Source of the DNA: Cupriavidus alkaliphilus
Lineage (GTDB): Bacteria; Pseudomonadota; Gammaproteobacteria; Burkholderiales; Burkholderiaceae
Reading direction: 5' to 3'
DNA: 64,000 nucleotides
NCBI RefSeq assembly: GCF_900094595.1
Contig: NZ_FMAD01000004.1
Span: 1-64,000 of the forward strand
The notes under the pieces: model-generated
Databases searched by the model: none
Seen by the model: the letters and a program-made list of their open reading frames with translations, nothing else
What the model was told of the DNA's origin: nothing
Part shown: positions 17,030-26,212 of the stretch, one piece after another
Layout of the letters: each line of letters starts with the position of its first letter
Numbering within the stretch: position 1 is the first letter of the stretch
Made by a program: the position numbers and the translations under genes

Positions 17030-18751
17030 ATGACCTCGCTCCCCATCGTTGCCCACGCCGCGCCCGATGACGTCATCGCCTGGGTGCACGGCCGGCCTGT
17101 CGCCGTGCGGCAGTTCCTGGCCGATGCGACCCGCCTGGCAACGGCCCTGCCCGCCGGCGGCCATGTCTTCAACGCCTGCACCGACCGCTACCGCTTTACC
17201 GTCGGCCTGTGCGCGGCGCTGCTGGCGCGCAAGCCCACGCTGCTGCCGCCGTCGCATACGCCCGAGACGGTGCGCCAGCTGCTGGCCTTCGCGCCCGACG
17301 CCTTCTGCCTGCATGACCAGGCCGATGCGGCCTTCGACATGCCGGCGCTGCACTACCACGATGGCCTGGCCGCCAGCGCCGCCGACGGCCCCGTCGAGAT
17401 CCCGCGGATTCCGGCGGCGCAGGTCATGGCCTACGTGTTCACGTCCGGATCGACCGGCACACCGGTGCCGCACCGCAAGACCTGGGGCGCCATGGCCGGC
17501 AGCGCGCGCGCCGCGGCGCAACGGCTCGGCTTGCTCGACGGACGCGCGTGGACGCTGGCGGGCACGGTGCCGCCGCAGCATATGTTCGGGCTCGAAGCCA
17601 CCGTGATGCTGGTGCTGCAGGGCCGCGCGGCGCTGGTGGCCGCGCCGGCGTTCTATCCGGCCGATGTCAGTGCGGCACTGGCCGCGGTGCCGGCGCCGCG
17701 CGCGCTGGTCAGCTCTCCCGTGCACCTGCGCACGCTGGTGCAATCCGGCCAGGCGATGCCGGCGGCCGACCTGGTACTGTGCGCCACCGCGCCGCTTGGC
17801 CGCCAGCTGGCCGCCGAGACCGAGGCGCTGTTCGCCGCGCCGCTGTGCGAGATCTACGGCAGCACCGAGACCGGCCAGCTGGCCACCCGCCGCACCGCAC
17901 AGGAAGACACGTGGACACTGGTGCCCGGAGTGCGGCTGCAAGCCCGCCCCAACACCGCCGGCGACGATACCGAGACCTGGGCCGAGGGTGGCCATATCGA
18001 GCAGCCGGTGCCGCTGGGCGACGCGATCGCCCCGCTTGACGCGCAGCGCTTCCTGCTGCATGGGCGCAAGGCCGACCTGCTCAACATCGCCGGCAAGCGG
18101 ACTTCGCTGGGCTACCTGAATCACCAGCTCACCGCCATTGACGGCGTGCGCGACGGCGCGTTCTTCATGCCCGACGACGCGCATGAGGGCGACACGGAAG
18201 GGCACGTGGTGCGCCTGGTCGCCGTGGTGGTGGCGCCGGGCGTGGCGCCGGCCCGGTTGCAGCAGGCGCTGCGCGAACGGATCGACCCTGCCTTCATGCC
18301 GCGCCCTCTGTATTTTGCCGACTGCCTGCCGCGCAATGCCGCCGGCAAGCTGCCGCGCGAGGCGCTTGCCGCGCTGGTGGCGACCCTGTCCGGCACCCAG
18401 CATCGCCATGCCGTGCCGCCGCCGGGCTTTGTCATCGACGCCGCCCACCCTGCCATGGCCGGCCATTTCCCGGGCCATCCGATCGTACCGGGCGTGGTGC
18501 TGCTGGACCATGCCGTGCTGGCGCTCGGCACCGCGCTGCGCCGCCCGCTAGCCGTCGCGCAGGCGAGCATGCTGAAGTTCCTGAGCCCGGTGCGCCCGGG
18601 CGAGCGCGTGGAGGTGCTGCACCAGTCCGAGGCGACAGCCGATGGCGCCGAGACCATCCGCTTCACGCTGCGCAGCGCCGGGCGCGATGTCGCCAGCGGC
18701 ACGCTGCAGGTGCGCGCCAGCACGCCGCATGTGGGAGCCATGCCATGCTGA
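17030..18751 (+). CDS. Fusion of acyl-AMP ligase (ApeH-like) and hot-dog 3-hydroxyacyl-ACP dehydratase (ApeI-like)
   Basis: Residues 1 to about 450 form an ANL adenylation domain with the phosphate loop VFTSGSTGTPVPHRK (137-150) and EIYGSTETGQLA. From about residue 470 a FabZ/ApeI-type hot-dog domain follows, with the catalytic His motif AGHFPGHPIVPGVVLLDHA. In aryl polyene pathways the ligase loads an aromatic starter acid onto the ACP and the dehydratase makes the double bonds; these are usually two proteins. The 3' end overlaps the acyltransferase gene by seven bases. Confidence 0.86.
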   Translation: MTSLPIVAHAAPDDVIAWVHGRPVAVRQFLADATRLATALPAGGHVFNACTDRYRFTVGLCAALLARKPTLLPPSHTPETVRQLLAFAPDAFCLHDQADAAFDMPALHYHDGLAASAADGPVEIPRIPAAQVMAYVFTSGSTGTPVPHRKTWGAMAGSARAAAQRLGLLDGRAWTLAGTVPPQHMFGLEATVMLVLQGRAALVAAPAFYPADVSAALAAVPAPRALVSSPVHLRTLVQSGQAMPAADLVLCATAPLGRQLAAETEALFAAPLCEIYGSTETGQLATRRTAQEDTWTLVPGVRLQARPNTAGDDTETWAEGGHIEQPVPLGDAIAPLDAQRFLLHGRKADLLNIAGKRTSLGYLNHQLTAIDGVRDGAFFMPDDAHEGDTEGHVVRLVAVVVAPGVAPARLQQALRERIDPAFMPRPLYFADCLPRNAAGKLPREALAALVATLSGTQHRHAVPPPGFVIDAAHPAMAGHFPGHPIVPGVVLLDHAVLALGTALRRPLAVAQASMLKFLSPVRPGERVEVLHQSEATADGAETIRFTLRSAGRDVASGTLQVRASTPHVGAMPC

Positions 18752-19719
18752 GCTGGCTGTGGCGGCGCCAGGCGCCGCTGGATACGGAATGGTCGCGCCG
18801 CGAAGAGCGCGGCAGCATCACGCTGCTGCGGGTCATGACGTGGATCTCGCTGGCGCTGGGCCGGCCCGCCGGGCGCGTGGTGCTGCGCGCGATTGCCGCC
18901 TACTTCATGCTGTTCGCGCCGGCCGCGCGCCATGCCTCGCGCGCGTACCTGGACCGCGTGCTCGGACGGCAGGCCAGCTGGAGCGACGGCTACCGCCATG
19001 TGTTCACGTTCGCCTCGACCATCCACGACCGCATCTACCTGCTCAACGGCCGCTTCGACCTGTTCGACATCCGCCTGCATGGCGAACACCTGCTCGAAGC
19101 GGCGATGGCGCGCGGCCGCGGCGCCATCCTGCTGGGCGCGCACCTGGGCAGCTTCGAGGTGGTGCGCGCGCTCGGTCGGCGCCATCCGGACATGGAGGTC
19201 GCGATCACCATGTACGAAGAGAACGCGCACAAGCTCAACGACGTGCTGCAGTCGATCAACCCGGCGATGCGCCAGGACGTGATTGCGCTGGGCCGCTTCG
19301 ACACCATGCTGCGCGTGCGCGACTACCTGGACCGCGGCTATATGATCGGCATGCTGGCCGACCGCACGCTGTCGCAGCGCGCCACCGACCCGGTGCAGCA
19401 GTGCGAATTCCTCGGCGCGCCGACCGGCTTCCCCACCGGCCCGCTGCGCATGGCGGCCATGCTGCGGCGGCCGGTGTTCTTCATCACCGGCCTGTACCGC
19501 GGCGGCAACCGCTACGATGTTCACTTCGTGCCGCTGGCGGACTTCACCGAAACCGCGCGCGGCCAGCGCGAAACAGCGGTGCAGGCGGCGCTGGCGGACT
19601 ACGTCGGGCTGCTGGAGCGGTTCAGCCGCAGCGCCCCATACAACTGGTTCAACTTCTATGACTTTTGGCACGCCGGCCCGCCGCTGTCCGAGCAGCCGCC
19701 GCCGGGGAACGAGCCCTAA
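18745..19719 (+). CDS. LpxL/HtrB-like lysophospholipid acyltransferase of the polyene-like cluster
   Basis: The 324-residue protein has the lipid A acyltransferase H-x4-E motif (GAHLGSFEVVRALG) and the second conserved region GMLADRTLSQRA, plus a hydrophobic N-terminal segment, so it should act at the inner membrane. In aryl polyene clusters a homologue is thought to transfer the polyene or a fatty acyl group onto a lipid anchor. Overlapping start and stop codons with the genes on both sides indicate one tight operon. Confidence 0.85.
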   Translation: MLSWLWRRQAPLDTEWSRREERGSITLLRVMTWISLALGRPAGRVVLRAIAAYFMLFAPAARHASRAYLDRVLGRQASWSDGYRHVFTFASTIHDRIYLLNGRFDLFDIRLHGEHLLEAAMARGRGAILLGAHLGSFEVVRALGRRHPDMEVAITMYEENAHKLNDVLQSINPAMRQDVIALGRFDTMLRVRDYLDRGYMIGMLADRTLSQRATDPVQQCEFLGAPTGFPTGPLRMAAMLRRPVFFITGLYRGGNRYDVHFVPLADFTETARGQRETAVQAALADYVGLLERFSRSAPYNWFNFYDFWHAGPPLSEQPPPGNEP

Positions 19720-19722
19720 CCC

Positions 19723-20373
19723 GTGAGCCCGCCACTGATGTTCTGCTTCGCGCGCCCTTTCCGCTATTCGTTGTCGGCTCTGCTGGCAAGCGCTCTGCTC
19801 GCGCTTGCACCGCAGGCGGCCACGGCAGCACCCGCCGCCCCGGCCGCCACCGCAGCCACCGCCGCGTTCGGGGTCGACCAGCTGATGTCCACGCTGGCGC
19901 AGCGCAAGTCCGGGCGCGTGCTGTTTACCGAAACCAAGTACCTGGCGCTGCTCGACAAGCCGGTGCAGTCCTCGGGCGAACTGCGCTTCACCGCGCCCGA
20001 CCACCTGGAAAAGCGCACGCTCTCGCCCAAGGCGGAAAACCTGGTGCTCGACGGCGACATGCTGACCATCGAGCGCGACGGCAAGCGCTACACCATGCCG
20101 CTGCAGAACTACCCCGAGATCGCCGCCTTTATCGAGAGCATCCGCGCCACGCTGGCCGGCAACCGCGATGCGCTGGAGCGCTACTACAAGCTCGGCGTGG
20201 AGGGCCGCGCCAGCCGCTGGACGCTGACACTGACGCCGGCGGACTCGCGCATGGCCGCGGCCGTCAGCCAGGTGCGCATCGACGGCAGGCAGGATGCGCT
20301 GGAGCAGATCGAGATCCGGCAGGCCGACGGTGACCGCTCGGTGATGAAGATCCGGCCGGCCGCGAGCCGATGA
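19723..20373 (+). CDS. LolA-like periplasmic outer-membrane carrier protein of the polyene-like cluster
   Basis: The 216-residue product (GTG start at 19723, or ATG at 19738) has a signal peptide (FRYSLSALLASALLALAPQAATAA) and a LolA-like body (GVDQLMSTLAQRKSGRVLFTE, GELRFTAPDHLEKRTL, LVLDGDMLTIERDGKR). It probably ferries the lipid-linked polyene across the periplasm, by analogy with lipoprotein transport by LolA. It sits between the acyltransferase and the MMPL exporter, the usual order. Confidence 0.82.
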   Translation: MSPPLMFCFARPFRYSLSALLASALLALAPQAATAAPAAPAATAATAAFGVDQLMSTLAQRKSGRVLFTETKYLALLDKPVQSSGELRFTAPDHLEKRTLSPKAENLVLDGDMLTIERDGKRYTMPLQNYPEIAAFIESIRATLAGNRDALERYYKLGVEGRASRWTLTLTPADSRMAAAVSQVRIDGRQDALEQIEIRQADGDRSVMKIRPAASR

Positions 20374-22781
20374 GGGCGGCACCGCGCCGCCTGGCGCTGG
20401 CGCTGTGGGTGCTGGCACTGCTGGCCTGCGCCGCGGTCATCAGCCGCACCAGCTTCACCGCCGACCTGTCCGCCTTTTTGCCGCGGCTGCCCAGCGCCGA
20501 ACAGCAGTTGCTGGTGAACCAGCTGCGCGACGGGCTGGTATCGCGCCTGATCCTGGTGGGCATCGAAGGCGGCGATGCCGATGGCCGCGCCAGGGTTTCG
20601 CGCGCGATGGCGGCGCAACTGCGCGGCGACCGGCGCTTCGCCTCGGTGCAGAACGGCGAGCCGGTCAACCAGGCGGCGGACCGCGAATACGTGTTCGCGC
20701 ACCGCTACCTGCTCAGCCCCGCGGTGACGCCGGAGCGGTTCAGCGAGCACGGGCTGGCCCAGGCGGTGAATGATTCGTTCGCGCTGCTGGCCTCTTCCGC
20801 CGGGCTCTTCACCAAGTCATTGCTGCCGCGCGATCCCACCGGCGAGGTCGCGGCGATGCTGGCGCAGCTCGATGCCGGCCAGCGCGTGCCGATGCATGCG
20901 GGCGCTTGGGCCTCGCGCGACGGCAAGCGCGCGCTGCTGCTGGCGCAGACCGCCGGCGCGGGCTCGGATACCGATGCGCAGGCAGCGGCGATGGCAGCCG
21001 TGCAGCAAGCGTTTGACAGCGCCGCCGCGGCCGGGCCCTACCAACTGGTGATGACAGGCCCGGGGGTGTTCTCGGTCAAGGCGCGCGACACCATCCGGCA
21101 CGATGTCGAGCGGCTCTCCGCCATCGGGCTGGCCATCATCGTCACGCTGCTGCTGGCGGTGTACCGCTCGGTGCCGCTGCTGGTGCTTGGGCTGGTGCCC
21201 GTACTCAGCGGCGCGCTGGCGGGCATCGCCGCGGTCAGCCTGGGCTTCGGCGGTGCCGTGCATGGCCTGACGCTGGGCTTTGGCACCACGCTGATCGGCG
21301 AAGCGGTCGACTATTCCATCTACCTGTTCGTGCAGTCCGCGCAGTACACGCGCAATGGCCAGCGCGACGAGCGCGCCTGGCTGGGCGGCTTCTGGCCGAC
21401 GGTGCGCCTGGGGGTGCTGACTTCGGTCTGCGGCTTTGCGTCGCTGCTGCTGTCGGGTTTCCCGGGGCTGGCGCAGCTGGGGCTGTATTCGATCGCGGGG
21501 CTTGCCACCGCCGCGCTGGTCACACGCTTCGTGCTGCCGCAGCTGGTGCCGGCCACGCTGCAGCTGCGCGACGTCGCACCACTGGGCCGCAGGCTGCAAT
21601 GGCTGACGGAGCGCGCGCCCCGGCTGCGCTGGCTGGTGGTGCTGCTTGTAGTGGCCGCCTGCGTGGTGCTGGTCCAGCATCGCGGCAAGCTGTGGGGGCG
21701 GGAACTGCAGGCGCTGAGCCCGGTATCGGCCAGCGACCAGGCGCTCGACACCTCGCTGCGCGAGAACCTCGGGGCACCCGACGTGCGCTACCTGGTGGTG
21801 GTGTCGGGCCCGGACCAGGAGTCCGTGCTGCAGGGCGCGGAGCGCGTCGCGCACGAGCTGGAACCGCTGGTGGCGCAGAACTTCATCGGCGGCTACGAGA
21901 GCCCGGCGCGCTACCTGCCCAGCGCCGCCACCCAGCGCGAGCGCCAGGCCAGCCTGCCGCAGCCCGATGTGCTGGCGCAGCGGCTGCATGCCGCCATCGC
22001 CGGCCAGCCGGTGCGCGCCTCGGTGTTCGCCCCCTTCCTGGCGCAGGCCGAAGCCGCCCGCACCGGGCCCCTGCTGCAGCGCGAGAGCTTGCGCGGCACC
22101 TCGATGGCGCTGGCGGTCGACGCCCTGCTGGTGCAGCGCGAAGGCCGCTGGAGCGCCACCCTGCCGCTGCGCGCGCCGGTGCATGCGCCGAACCATGCCA
22201 GCGTGGCCGACGGTGTCGACAGCGCCGCGGTGCGCGCCGCGATCCGGCGGGCGGGCGTGCCCGATACCCTGTTCGTCGATCTCAAGGGCGAATCCGACCG
22301 GCTCTATGCCAGCTACCTGCGCGAGGCCCTGCTGCTGTCGCTGGCCGGACTGCTGGCGATCATCGCCCTGCTGGCAGTGGCGCTGCGCTCGCCGCGGCGG
22401 GTGCTGGCGACGGTACTGCCGCTGGCCGCCGCCGCGGTGGTGGTGTTGGGCGGACTGGCGGCGCTGGGCCAGCCGTTGACGCTGCTGCACCTGGTGGGCC
22501 TGTTGCTGCTGGCCGCGGTCGGCTCCAACTACGCACTATTCTTTAATGGCCCGGCGGCAGACGGCCAGGCGGCTGGCGCTTCCCCGCACACGCTGGTGTC
22601 GCTGCTGCTGGCCAACCTGACCACGGTCGCCGCGTTCGGCCTGCTGTCGCTGTCGAGCCTGCCGCTGCTGCAGGCATTCGGCCTGACGGTCGGCCCCGGC
22701 GCCGTGCTGGCGCTGTGGTTTTCGGCCATCCTCGCGCCCGCGCCGTCGGCGGCGGCGGGGAAGGCCGGGAGTGCAACATGA
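20370..22781 (+). CDS. MMPL/RND-superfamily exporter of the polyene-like cluster
   Basis: The 803-residue inner-membrane protein has two halves, each with a leading helix, a large periplasmic loop and five clustered helices (for example LSAIGLAIIVTLLLAVYRSVPLLVLG and LAGLLAIIALLAVALRSP). MMPL proteins move lipids or lipid-linked products out of the inner membrane by proton motive force. It overlaps the LolA-like gene by four bases and the deacetylase gene by four bases, so all are translationally coupled. Confidence 0.87.
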   Translation: MRAAPRRLALALWVLALLACAAVISRTSFTADLSAFLPRLPSAEQQLLVNQLRDGLVSRLILVGIEGGDADGRARVSRAMAAQLRGDRRFASVQNGEPVNQAADREYVFAHRYLLSPAVTPERFSEHGLAQAVNDSFALLASSAGLFTKSLLPRDPTGEVAAMLAQLDAGQRVPMHAGAWASRDGKRALLLAQTAGAGSDTDAQAAAMAAVQQAFDSAAAAGPYQLVMTGPGVFSVKARDTIRHDVERLSAIGLAIIVTLLLAVYRSVPLLVLGLVPVLSGALAGIAAVSLGFGGAVHGLTLGFGTTLIGEAVDYSIYLFVQSAQYTRNGQRDERAWLGGFWPTVRLGVLTSVCGFASLLLSGFPGLAQLGLYSIAGLATAALVTRFVLPQLVPATLQLRDVAPLGRRLQWLTERAPRLRWLVVLLVVAACVVLVQHRGKLWGRELQALSPVSASDQALDTSLRENLGAPDVRYLVVVSGPDQESVLQGAERVAHELEPLVAQNFIGGYESPARYLPSAATQRERQASLPQPDVLAQRLHAAIAGQPVRASVFAPFLAQAEAARTGPLLQRESLRGTSMALAVDALLVQREGRWSATLPLRAPVHAPNHASVADGVDSAAVRAAIRRAGVPDTLFVDLKGESDRLYASYLREALLLSLAGLLAIIALLAVALRSPRRVLATVLPLAAAAVVVLGGLAALGQPLTLLHLVGLLLLAAVGSNYALFFNGPAADGQAAGASPHTLVSLLLANLTTVAAFGLLSLSSLPLLQAFGLTVGPGAVLALWFSAILAPAPSAAAGKAGSAT

Positions 22782-23626
22782 AGCCGCTATCCGCACCGGG
22801 CGTTGTCCTGCCCGAAGGTTCCCCCAGCCGTCGCTGGCGGCCCACCCCGCTGTTGTATGGCGCCGCCGCGGTCCATGTGGGCGCCGTCGGCGCGCTGCTT
22901 GCCTATCCACAGGGCGTGGGCTGGGCCGTGGCAGGCATCGGCGCGACCCATGCGGCGATGTGCGCGGCCGGCCTGTGGCCGCGCAGTACCTGGCTCGGGC
23001 CCAACCTGGTGCGCCTGCCGCCATCGGCCGAGGGCTGCGTGGCGCTGACCTTCGACGACGGCCCCAACCCGGACCTGACGCCGCGGGTGCTCGACTTGCT
23101 GGACCAGCACGGTGCCAGCGCGACGTTTTTCTGCATCGGCGAGCGCGCCGCGGCGCATCCCGAACTGGTGCGCGAGATCGTGCGCCGCGGCCATGCCGTG
23201 GAGAACCACAGCATGTACCACCGGCTGCACTTCTCGCTCTTCGGGCCCGCGCGCATGCAGCGCGATATCGCCGCCGCGCAGCAGGTGCTGACTGAGATCA
23301 CCGGCCAGGCGCCGCGCTTCTTCCGCGCCCCGGCGGGTCTGCGCAATCCCTTCCTGGAGCCGGTGCTGTGCCGGCTCGGGCTGCACCTGGCGGCCTGGAC
23401 CCGGCGCGGCTTCGATACCCTCGGCGGCAACAACGCCGCGCACGTGGCGCGGCGCCTGGCCGGCGGGCTGGCCGGGCGCGACATCCTGCTGCTGCACGAC
23501 GGCAACCCCGGCCTGGACCCTGCCGGCCATCCCCATTGCACCACCGTGCTGCCGGGCCTGCTGGCCGCGATCGATCGCGCCGGACTGCGCTGCGTGACGC
23601 TGCGCGCCGTGGTGCCGCCGGGCTGA
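22778..23626 (+). CDS. NodB-domain polysaccharide deacetylase within the polyene-like cluster
   Basis: ATG 22778 overlaps the exporter stop. The 282-residue protein has one or two N-terminal membrane helices followed by a NodB domain with all motifs: ALTFDDGPNPDLTP, ENHSMYH (H-x3-H zinc ligands), FFRAPAGLRNP and ILLLHDGN. It should de-N- or de-O-acetylate a glycan at the membrane. A deacetylase is not a core aryl polyene gene; together with the glycosyltransferase it suggests that the product carries a modified sugar. Confidence 0.84.
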   Translation: MKPLSAPGVVLPEGSPSRRWRPTPLLYGAAAVHVGAVGALLAYPQGVGWAVAGIGATHAAMCAAGLWPRSTWLGPNLVRLPPSAEGCVALTFDDGPNPDLTPRVLDLLDQHGASATFFCIGERAAAHPELVREIVRRGHAVENHSMYHRLHFSLFGPARMQRDIAAAQQVLTEITGQAPRFFRAPAGLRNPFLEPVLCRLGLHLAAWTRRGFDTLGGNNAAHVARRLAGGLAGRDILLLHDGNPGLDPAGHPHCTTVLPGLLAAIDRAGLRCVTLRAVVPPG

Positions 23627-23691
23627 GCCGCCGCGGCTTGTTACAATTGCCGCTGCCTTCAGAGATTCCTTCCATTCGCCTCACCGAAGCT

Positions 23692-24894
23692 GTGTCCCCG
23701 CTCCTGTTCTCGCATTTCACCGCCACCAGCTGCCTCGGCGCCGGCCTTGACGCCACGCTGGGGGCGCTGCGCGCGCAGCGCGGTGGCCTGGCGCCCTGCC
23801 GCTTCGGCGACGTCGCCCTCGATACCTATGTCGGCGAAGTCGCCGGCCTCGACGCCGTCACGCTGCCGGCCGCGCTGGCCGTGTTCGACTGCCGCAACAA
23901 CCGGCTGGCGCAGCTGGCGCTGGAGCAGGATGGCTTCGCCGCGCGGGTGCGCGAGGCGGCGGCGCGCTACGGCGCCCACCGCATCGGTGTCTTTCTCGGC
24001 ACCAGCACCGCAGGCGTGCTGCAGACGGAACTGGGCTACCGCCAGCGCGACCCGGCCAGTGGCGCGCTGCCGTCGGACTTCCACTACGGCGGCACGCACA
24101 ACCCCTACTCGCTGCCGGCGTTCCTGCGCCAGCAGCTGGGCCTGACAGGGCCGGCGGCAGCGGTGTCGTCGGCGTGCTCGTCCGGAGCCAAGGTGTTCAG
24201 CTCGGCGCGGCGCATGCTGGAGGCCGGGCTGATCGATGCGGCGGTGGTAGGCGGCGTCGACTCGCTGTGCCACACCACGCTGTACGGCTTCAATGCGCTG
24301 GAGTTGTTGTCGCGCCAGCCGTGCCGGCCCTACGACGTGGCCCGCAACGGCATCTCGATCGGCGAAGGCGCGGTATTCGGCCTGCTCGAACGCGTGACCG
24401 GCACGGTGGCGGACGATGCCATCCTGCTCGCAGGCATCGGCGAATCGAGCGACGCCCACCATATGTCGACGCCACACCCGCAGGGGCTGGGCGCGCGCAT
24501 GGCGATGGCGCAGGCGCTGGCCGGCGCAGGCATCGCGCCGGAGCAGGTCGGCTACGTCAACCTGCACGGCACCGCCACGCGCAGCAACGACGCCGCCGAA
24601 GCGCTGGCCATGGCCGCGGTGCTGCCCGGCACGCCGTGCAGCTCGACCAAGGGCGCCACCGGCCATGCGCTGGGCGCGGCCGGCGCGCTCGAGGCGGTGA
24701 TCTGCGCGCTGGCGCTGCGCCACGGCCTGGTGCCGGCCGGCATCAACACCACGCAGGTCGACCCCGCGCTCGGCGTGAACTACCAGCTCGCCAACCAGGA
24801 CACGCCGTTGCGCTACGCGATGAGCAATGCGTTCGGTTTCGGTGGATCCAACTGCAGCCTGCTGTTCGCCCGTGCGGACGCGGTTGCTCACTGA
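23692..24894 (+). CDS. Beta-ketoacyl-ACP synthase (ApeO/FabF-like), catalytic ketosynthase
   Basis: I chose GTG 23692 (reading MSPLLFSHFTATSCLG); TTG 23647 is an alternative. The 400-residue thiolase-fold enzyme has the active Cys in AAVSSACSSGAKVFSSA and the two catalytic His in NLHGTATRSND and STKGATGHALGAAGA, with the closing GFGGSNCS. It condenses malonyl-ACP onto the chain. A complete catalytic triad distinguishes it from the next gene, its probable heterodimer partner. Confidence 0.88.
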   Translation: MSPLLFSHFTATSCLGAGLDATLGALRAQRGGLAPCRFGDVALDTYVGEVAGLDAVTLPAALAVFDCRNNRLAQLALEQDGFAARVREAAARYGAHRIGVFLGTSTAGVLQTELGYRQRDPASGALPSDFHYGGTHNPYSLPAFLRQQLGLTGPAAAVSSACSSGAKVFSSARRMLEAGLIDAAVVGGVDSLCHTTLYGFNALELLSRQPCRPYDVARNGISIGEGAVFGLLERVTGTVADDAILLAGIGESSDAHHMSTPHPQGLGARMAMAQALAGAGIAPEQVGYVNLHGTATRSNDAAEALAMAAVLPGTPCSSTKGATGHALGAAGALEAVICALALRHGLVPAGINTTQVDPALGVNYQLANQDTPLRYAMSNAFGFGGSNCSLLFARADAVAH

Positions 24895-24903
24895 GCCAGC
24901 GCC

Positions 24904-25716
24904 ATGCCACAGCCCGTCTATCTCGAAAGCATCGGCCTGCTCGGCCCCGGCCTGAGCGGCTGGCAGCAGGCCAGTGCCGTGCTCGCGGGACGCACGCCGT
25001 ACGCGCACGCGGCCACCGAGCTGCCGCTGCCGTCGGGCCTGCCCCCGGCCGAGCGCCGCCGCACCGGGCCCACCGTCCGGTTGGCGCTGGGCGTGGGCCA
25101 GCAGGCGGTGGCGGCCAGCGGCTGCGATGCCGCGCAACTGCCGACGATCTTCACCTCGTCCAGCAGCGATGGCCACAACTTCCATGCCATCTGCGAAGCG
25201 CTGGCGCAGCCCGAGCCGCTGATGTCGCCCACGCGCTTCCACAACTCCGTGCACAACGCGACCGCCGGCTACTGGTCGATCGCCACCGGCGCGATGCGCG
25301 CCTCCAACGTGCTGTGCGCGATGGATGGCAGCTTTGGCGCGGGTCTGCTGGAAGGCGCGCTGCAGGCCACCGCCGATGCGCAGCCGTGCCTGCTGGTCGC
25401 CTATGACACCGGCTATCCGGAGCCGCTGCACAGCTGCCGGCCGATTCCCGACCCGTTCGGCGTGGCGCTGCTGCTGACGCCGCAACCGAGCGCGCGCTCG
25501 CTGGCGCGCATCGGGGTGGCGCTGACACAGGCGCCGGCCACCGTGATGCCGGACACGGCGCTTGAAGCGCTGCGCAACTCGGCCCCGGCCGCGCGCGTGC
25601 TGCCGCTCCTCGCCGCCATCGCCCGCGGCGAGACCGGCACGGTGGTACTGGATTATCTGGATACGCTGCGGATCGAAGCCGAAGTCACCAGTCTCGGCAG
25701 CCAGGCCCATGCCTGA
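24904..25716 (+). CDS. Ketosynthase-like chain-length factor (ApeC-like)
   Basis: The 270-residue protein resembles the N-terminal half of ketosynthases (FTSSSSDGHNFHAICEAL, RFHNSVHNATAGYWSIATG) but lacks the active-site Cys motif and the second half of the fold. Such proteins pair with a catalytic ketosynthase and set chain length in aryl polyene synthesis. It starts nine bases after the ketosynthase stop and overlaps the dehydratase start by eight bases. Confidence 0.82.
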   Translation: MPQPVYLESIGLLGPGLSGWQQASAVLAGRTPYAHAATELPLPSGLPPAERRRTGPTVRLALGVGQQAVAASGCDAAQLPTIFTSSSSDGHNFHAICEALAQPEPLMSPTRFHNSVHNATAGYWSIATGAMRASNVLCAMDGSFGAGLLEGALQATADAQPCLLVAYDTGYPEPLHSCRPIPDPFGVALLLTPQPSARSLARIGVALTQAPATVMPDTALEALRNSAPAARVLPLLAAIARGETGTVVLDYLDTLRIEAEVTSLGSQAHA

Positions 25717-26188
25717 GGCGATCCGGGACCGCGCCTGGATCGCGGCGCGCATTCCGCACCAGGGCAGCATGTGCCTGCTCGACGGCGTGGCGGCGTGGGA
25801 CGCGGCATCGATCCGCTGCACGGCAACCAGCCACACGCACGCGGAGAATCCGCTGCGCGCGCAGGACCGGCTGGCAGCGGTGTGCGGGATCGAATATGCC
25901 GCGCAGGCCATGGCCGTGCATGGCGCCCTGCTGGCCGAGGCCGTGCAGGCAGGCGGCGCGCAGCAGCGCCCGCGAACGGGCTATCTTGCGAGCGTGCGCA
26001 AGCTGGTGCTGCAGGTGGAACGGCTCGACGATATCCCGGCGCCGCTGGAAGTCACGGCTGAGCGCATCAGCGGCGAAGGGGCCACCGTGCTCTATGCCTT
26101 TGTCGTCAGTGCCGCGGGACGTACGCTGCTGTCCGGCCGCGCGGCGGTCATCCTGGATGCCGCCGCGCTTGGCGCTGACGCCGGCTGA
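25709..26188 (+). CDS. Hot-dog 3-hydroxyacyl-ACP dehydratase (ApeP-like)
   Basis: Start at 25709 (MPEAIRDRAWIAARIPHQGS). The 159-residue protein has the hot-dog layout of ApeP dehydratases (IPHQGSMCLLDGVAAWD, then ENPLRAQDRLAAVCGIEYAAQAMAVHG), with the conserved PH near the start. It is the last gene of the cluster. With the dehydratase domain fused to the ligase, this makes two dehydratases, as in standard aryl polyene sets, but no ketoreductase follows; the next gene is convergent and belongs to homogentisate catabolism. Confidence 0.83.
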   Translation: MPEAIRDRAWIAARIPHQGSMCLLDGVAAWDAASIRCTATSHTHAENPLRAQDRLAAVCGIEYAAQAMAVHGALLAEAVQAGGAQQRPRTGYLASVRKLVLQVERLDDIPAPLEVTAERISGEGATVLYAFVVSAAGRTLLSGRAAVILDAAALGADAG

Positions 26189-26212
26189 AACCTGCCGGCC
26201 AGCGCCCTCGCT

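Noticed and set aside
18121..20418. A 765-codon open frame on the minus strand across the polyene cluster
   Set aside because: It runs antisense through three well-supported overlapping genes and has the same low-complexity shadow composition.
23659..25911. A 750-codon minus-strand frame opposite the ketosynthase genes
   Set aside because: Shadow frame; the plus-strand genes carry complete catalytic motifs.
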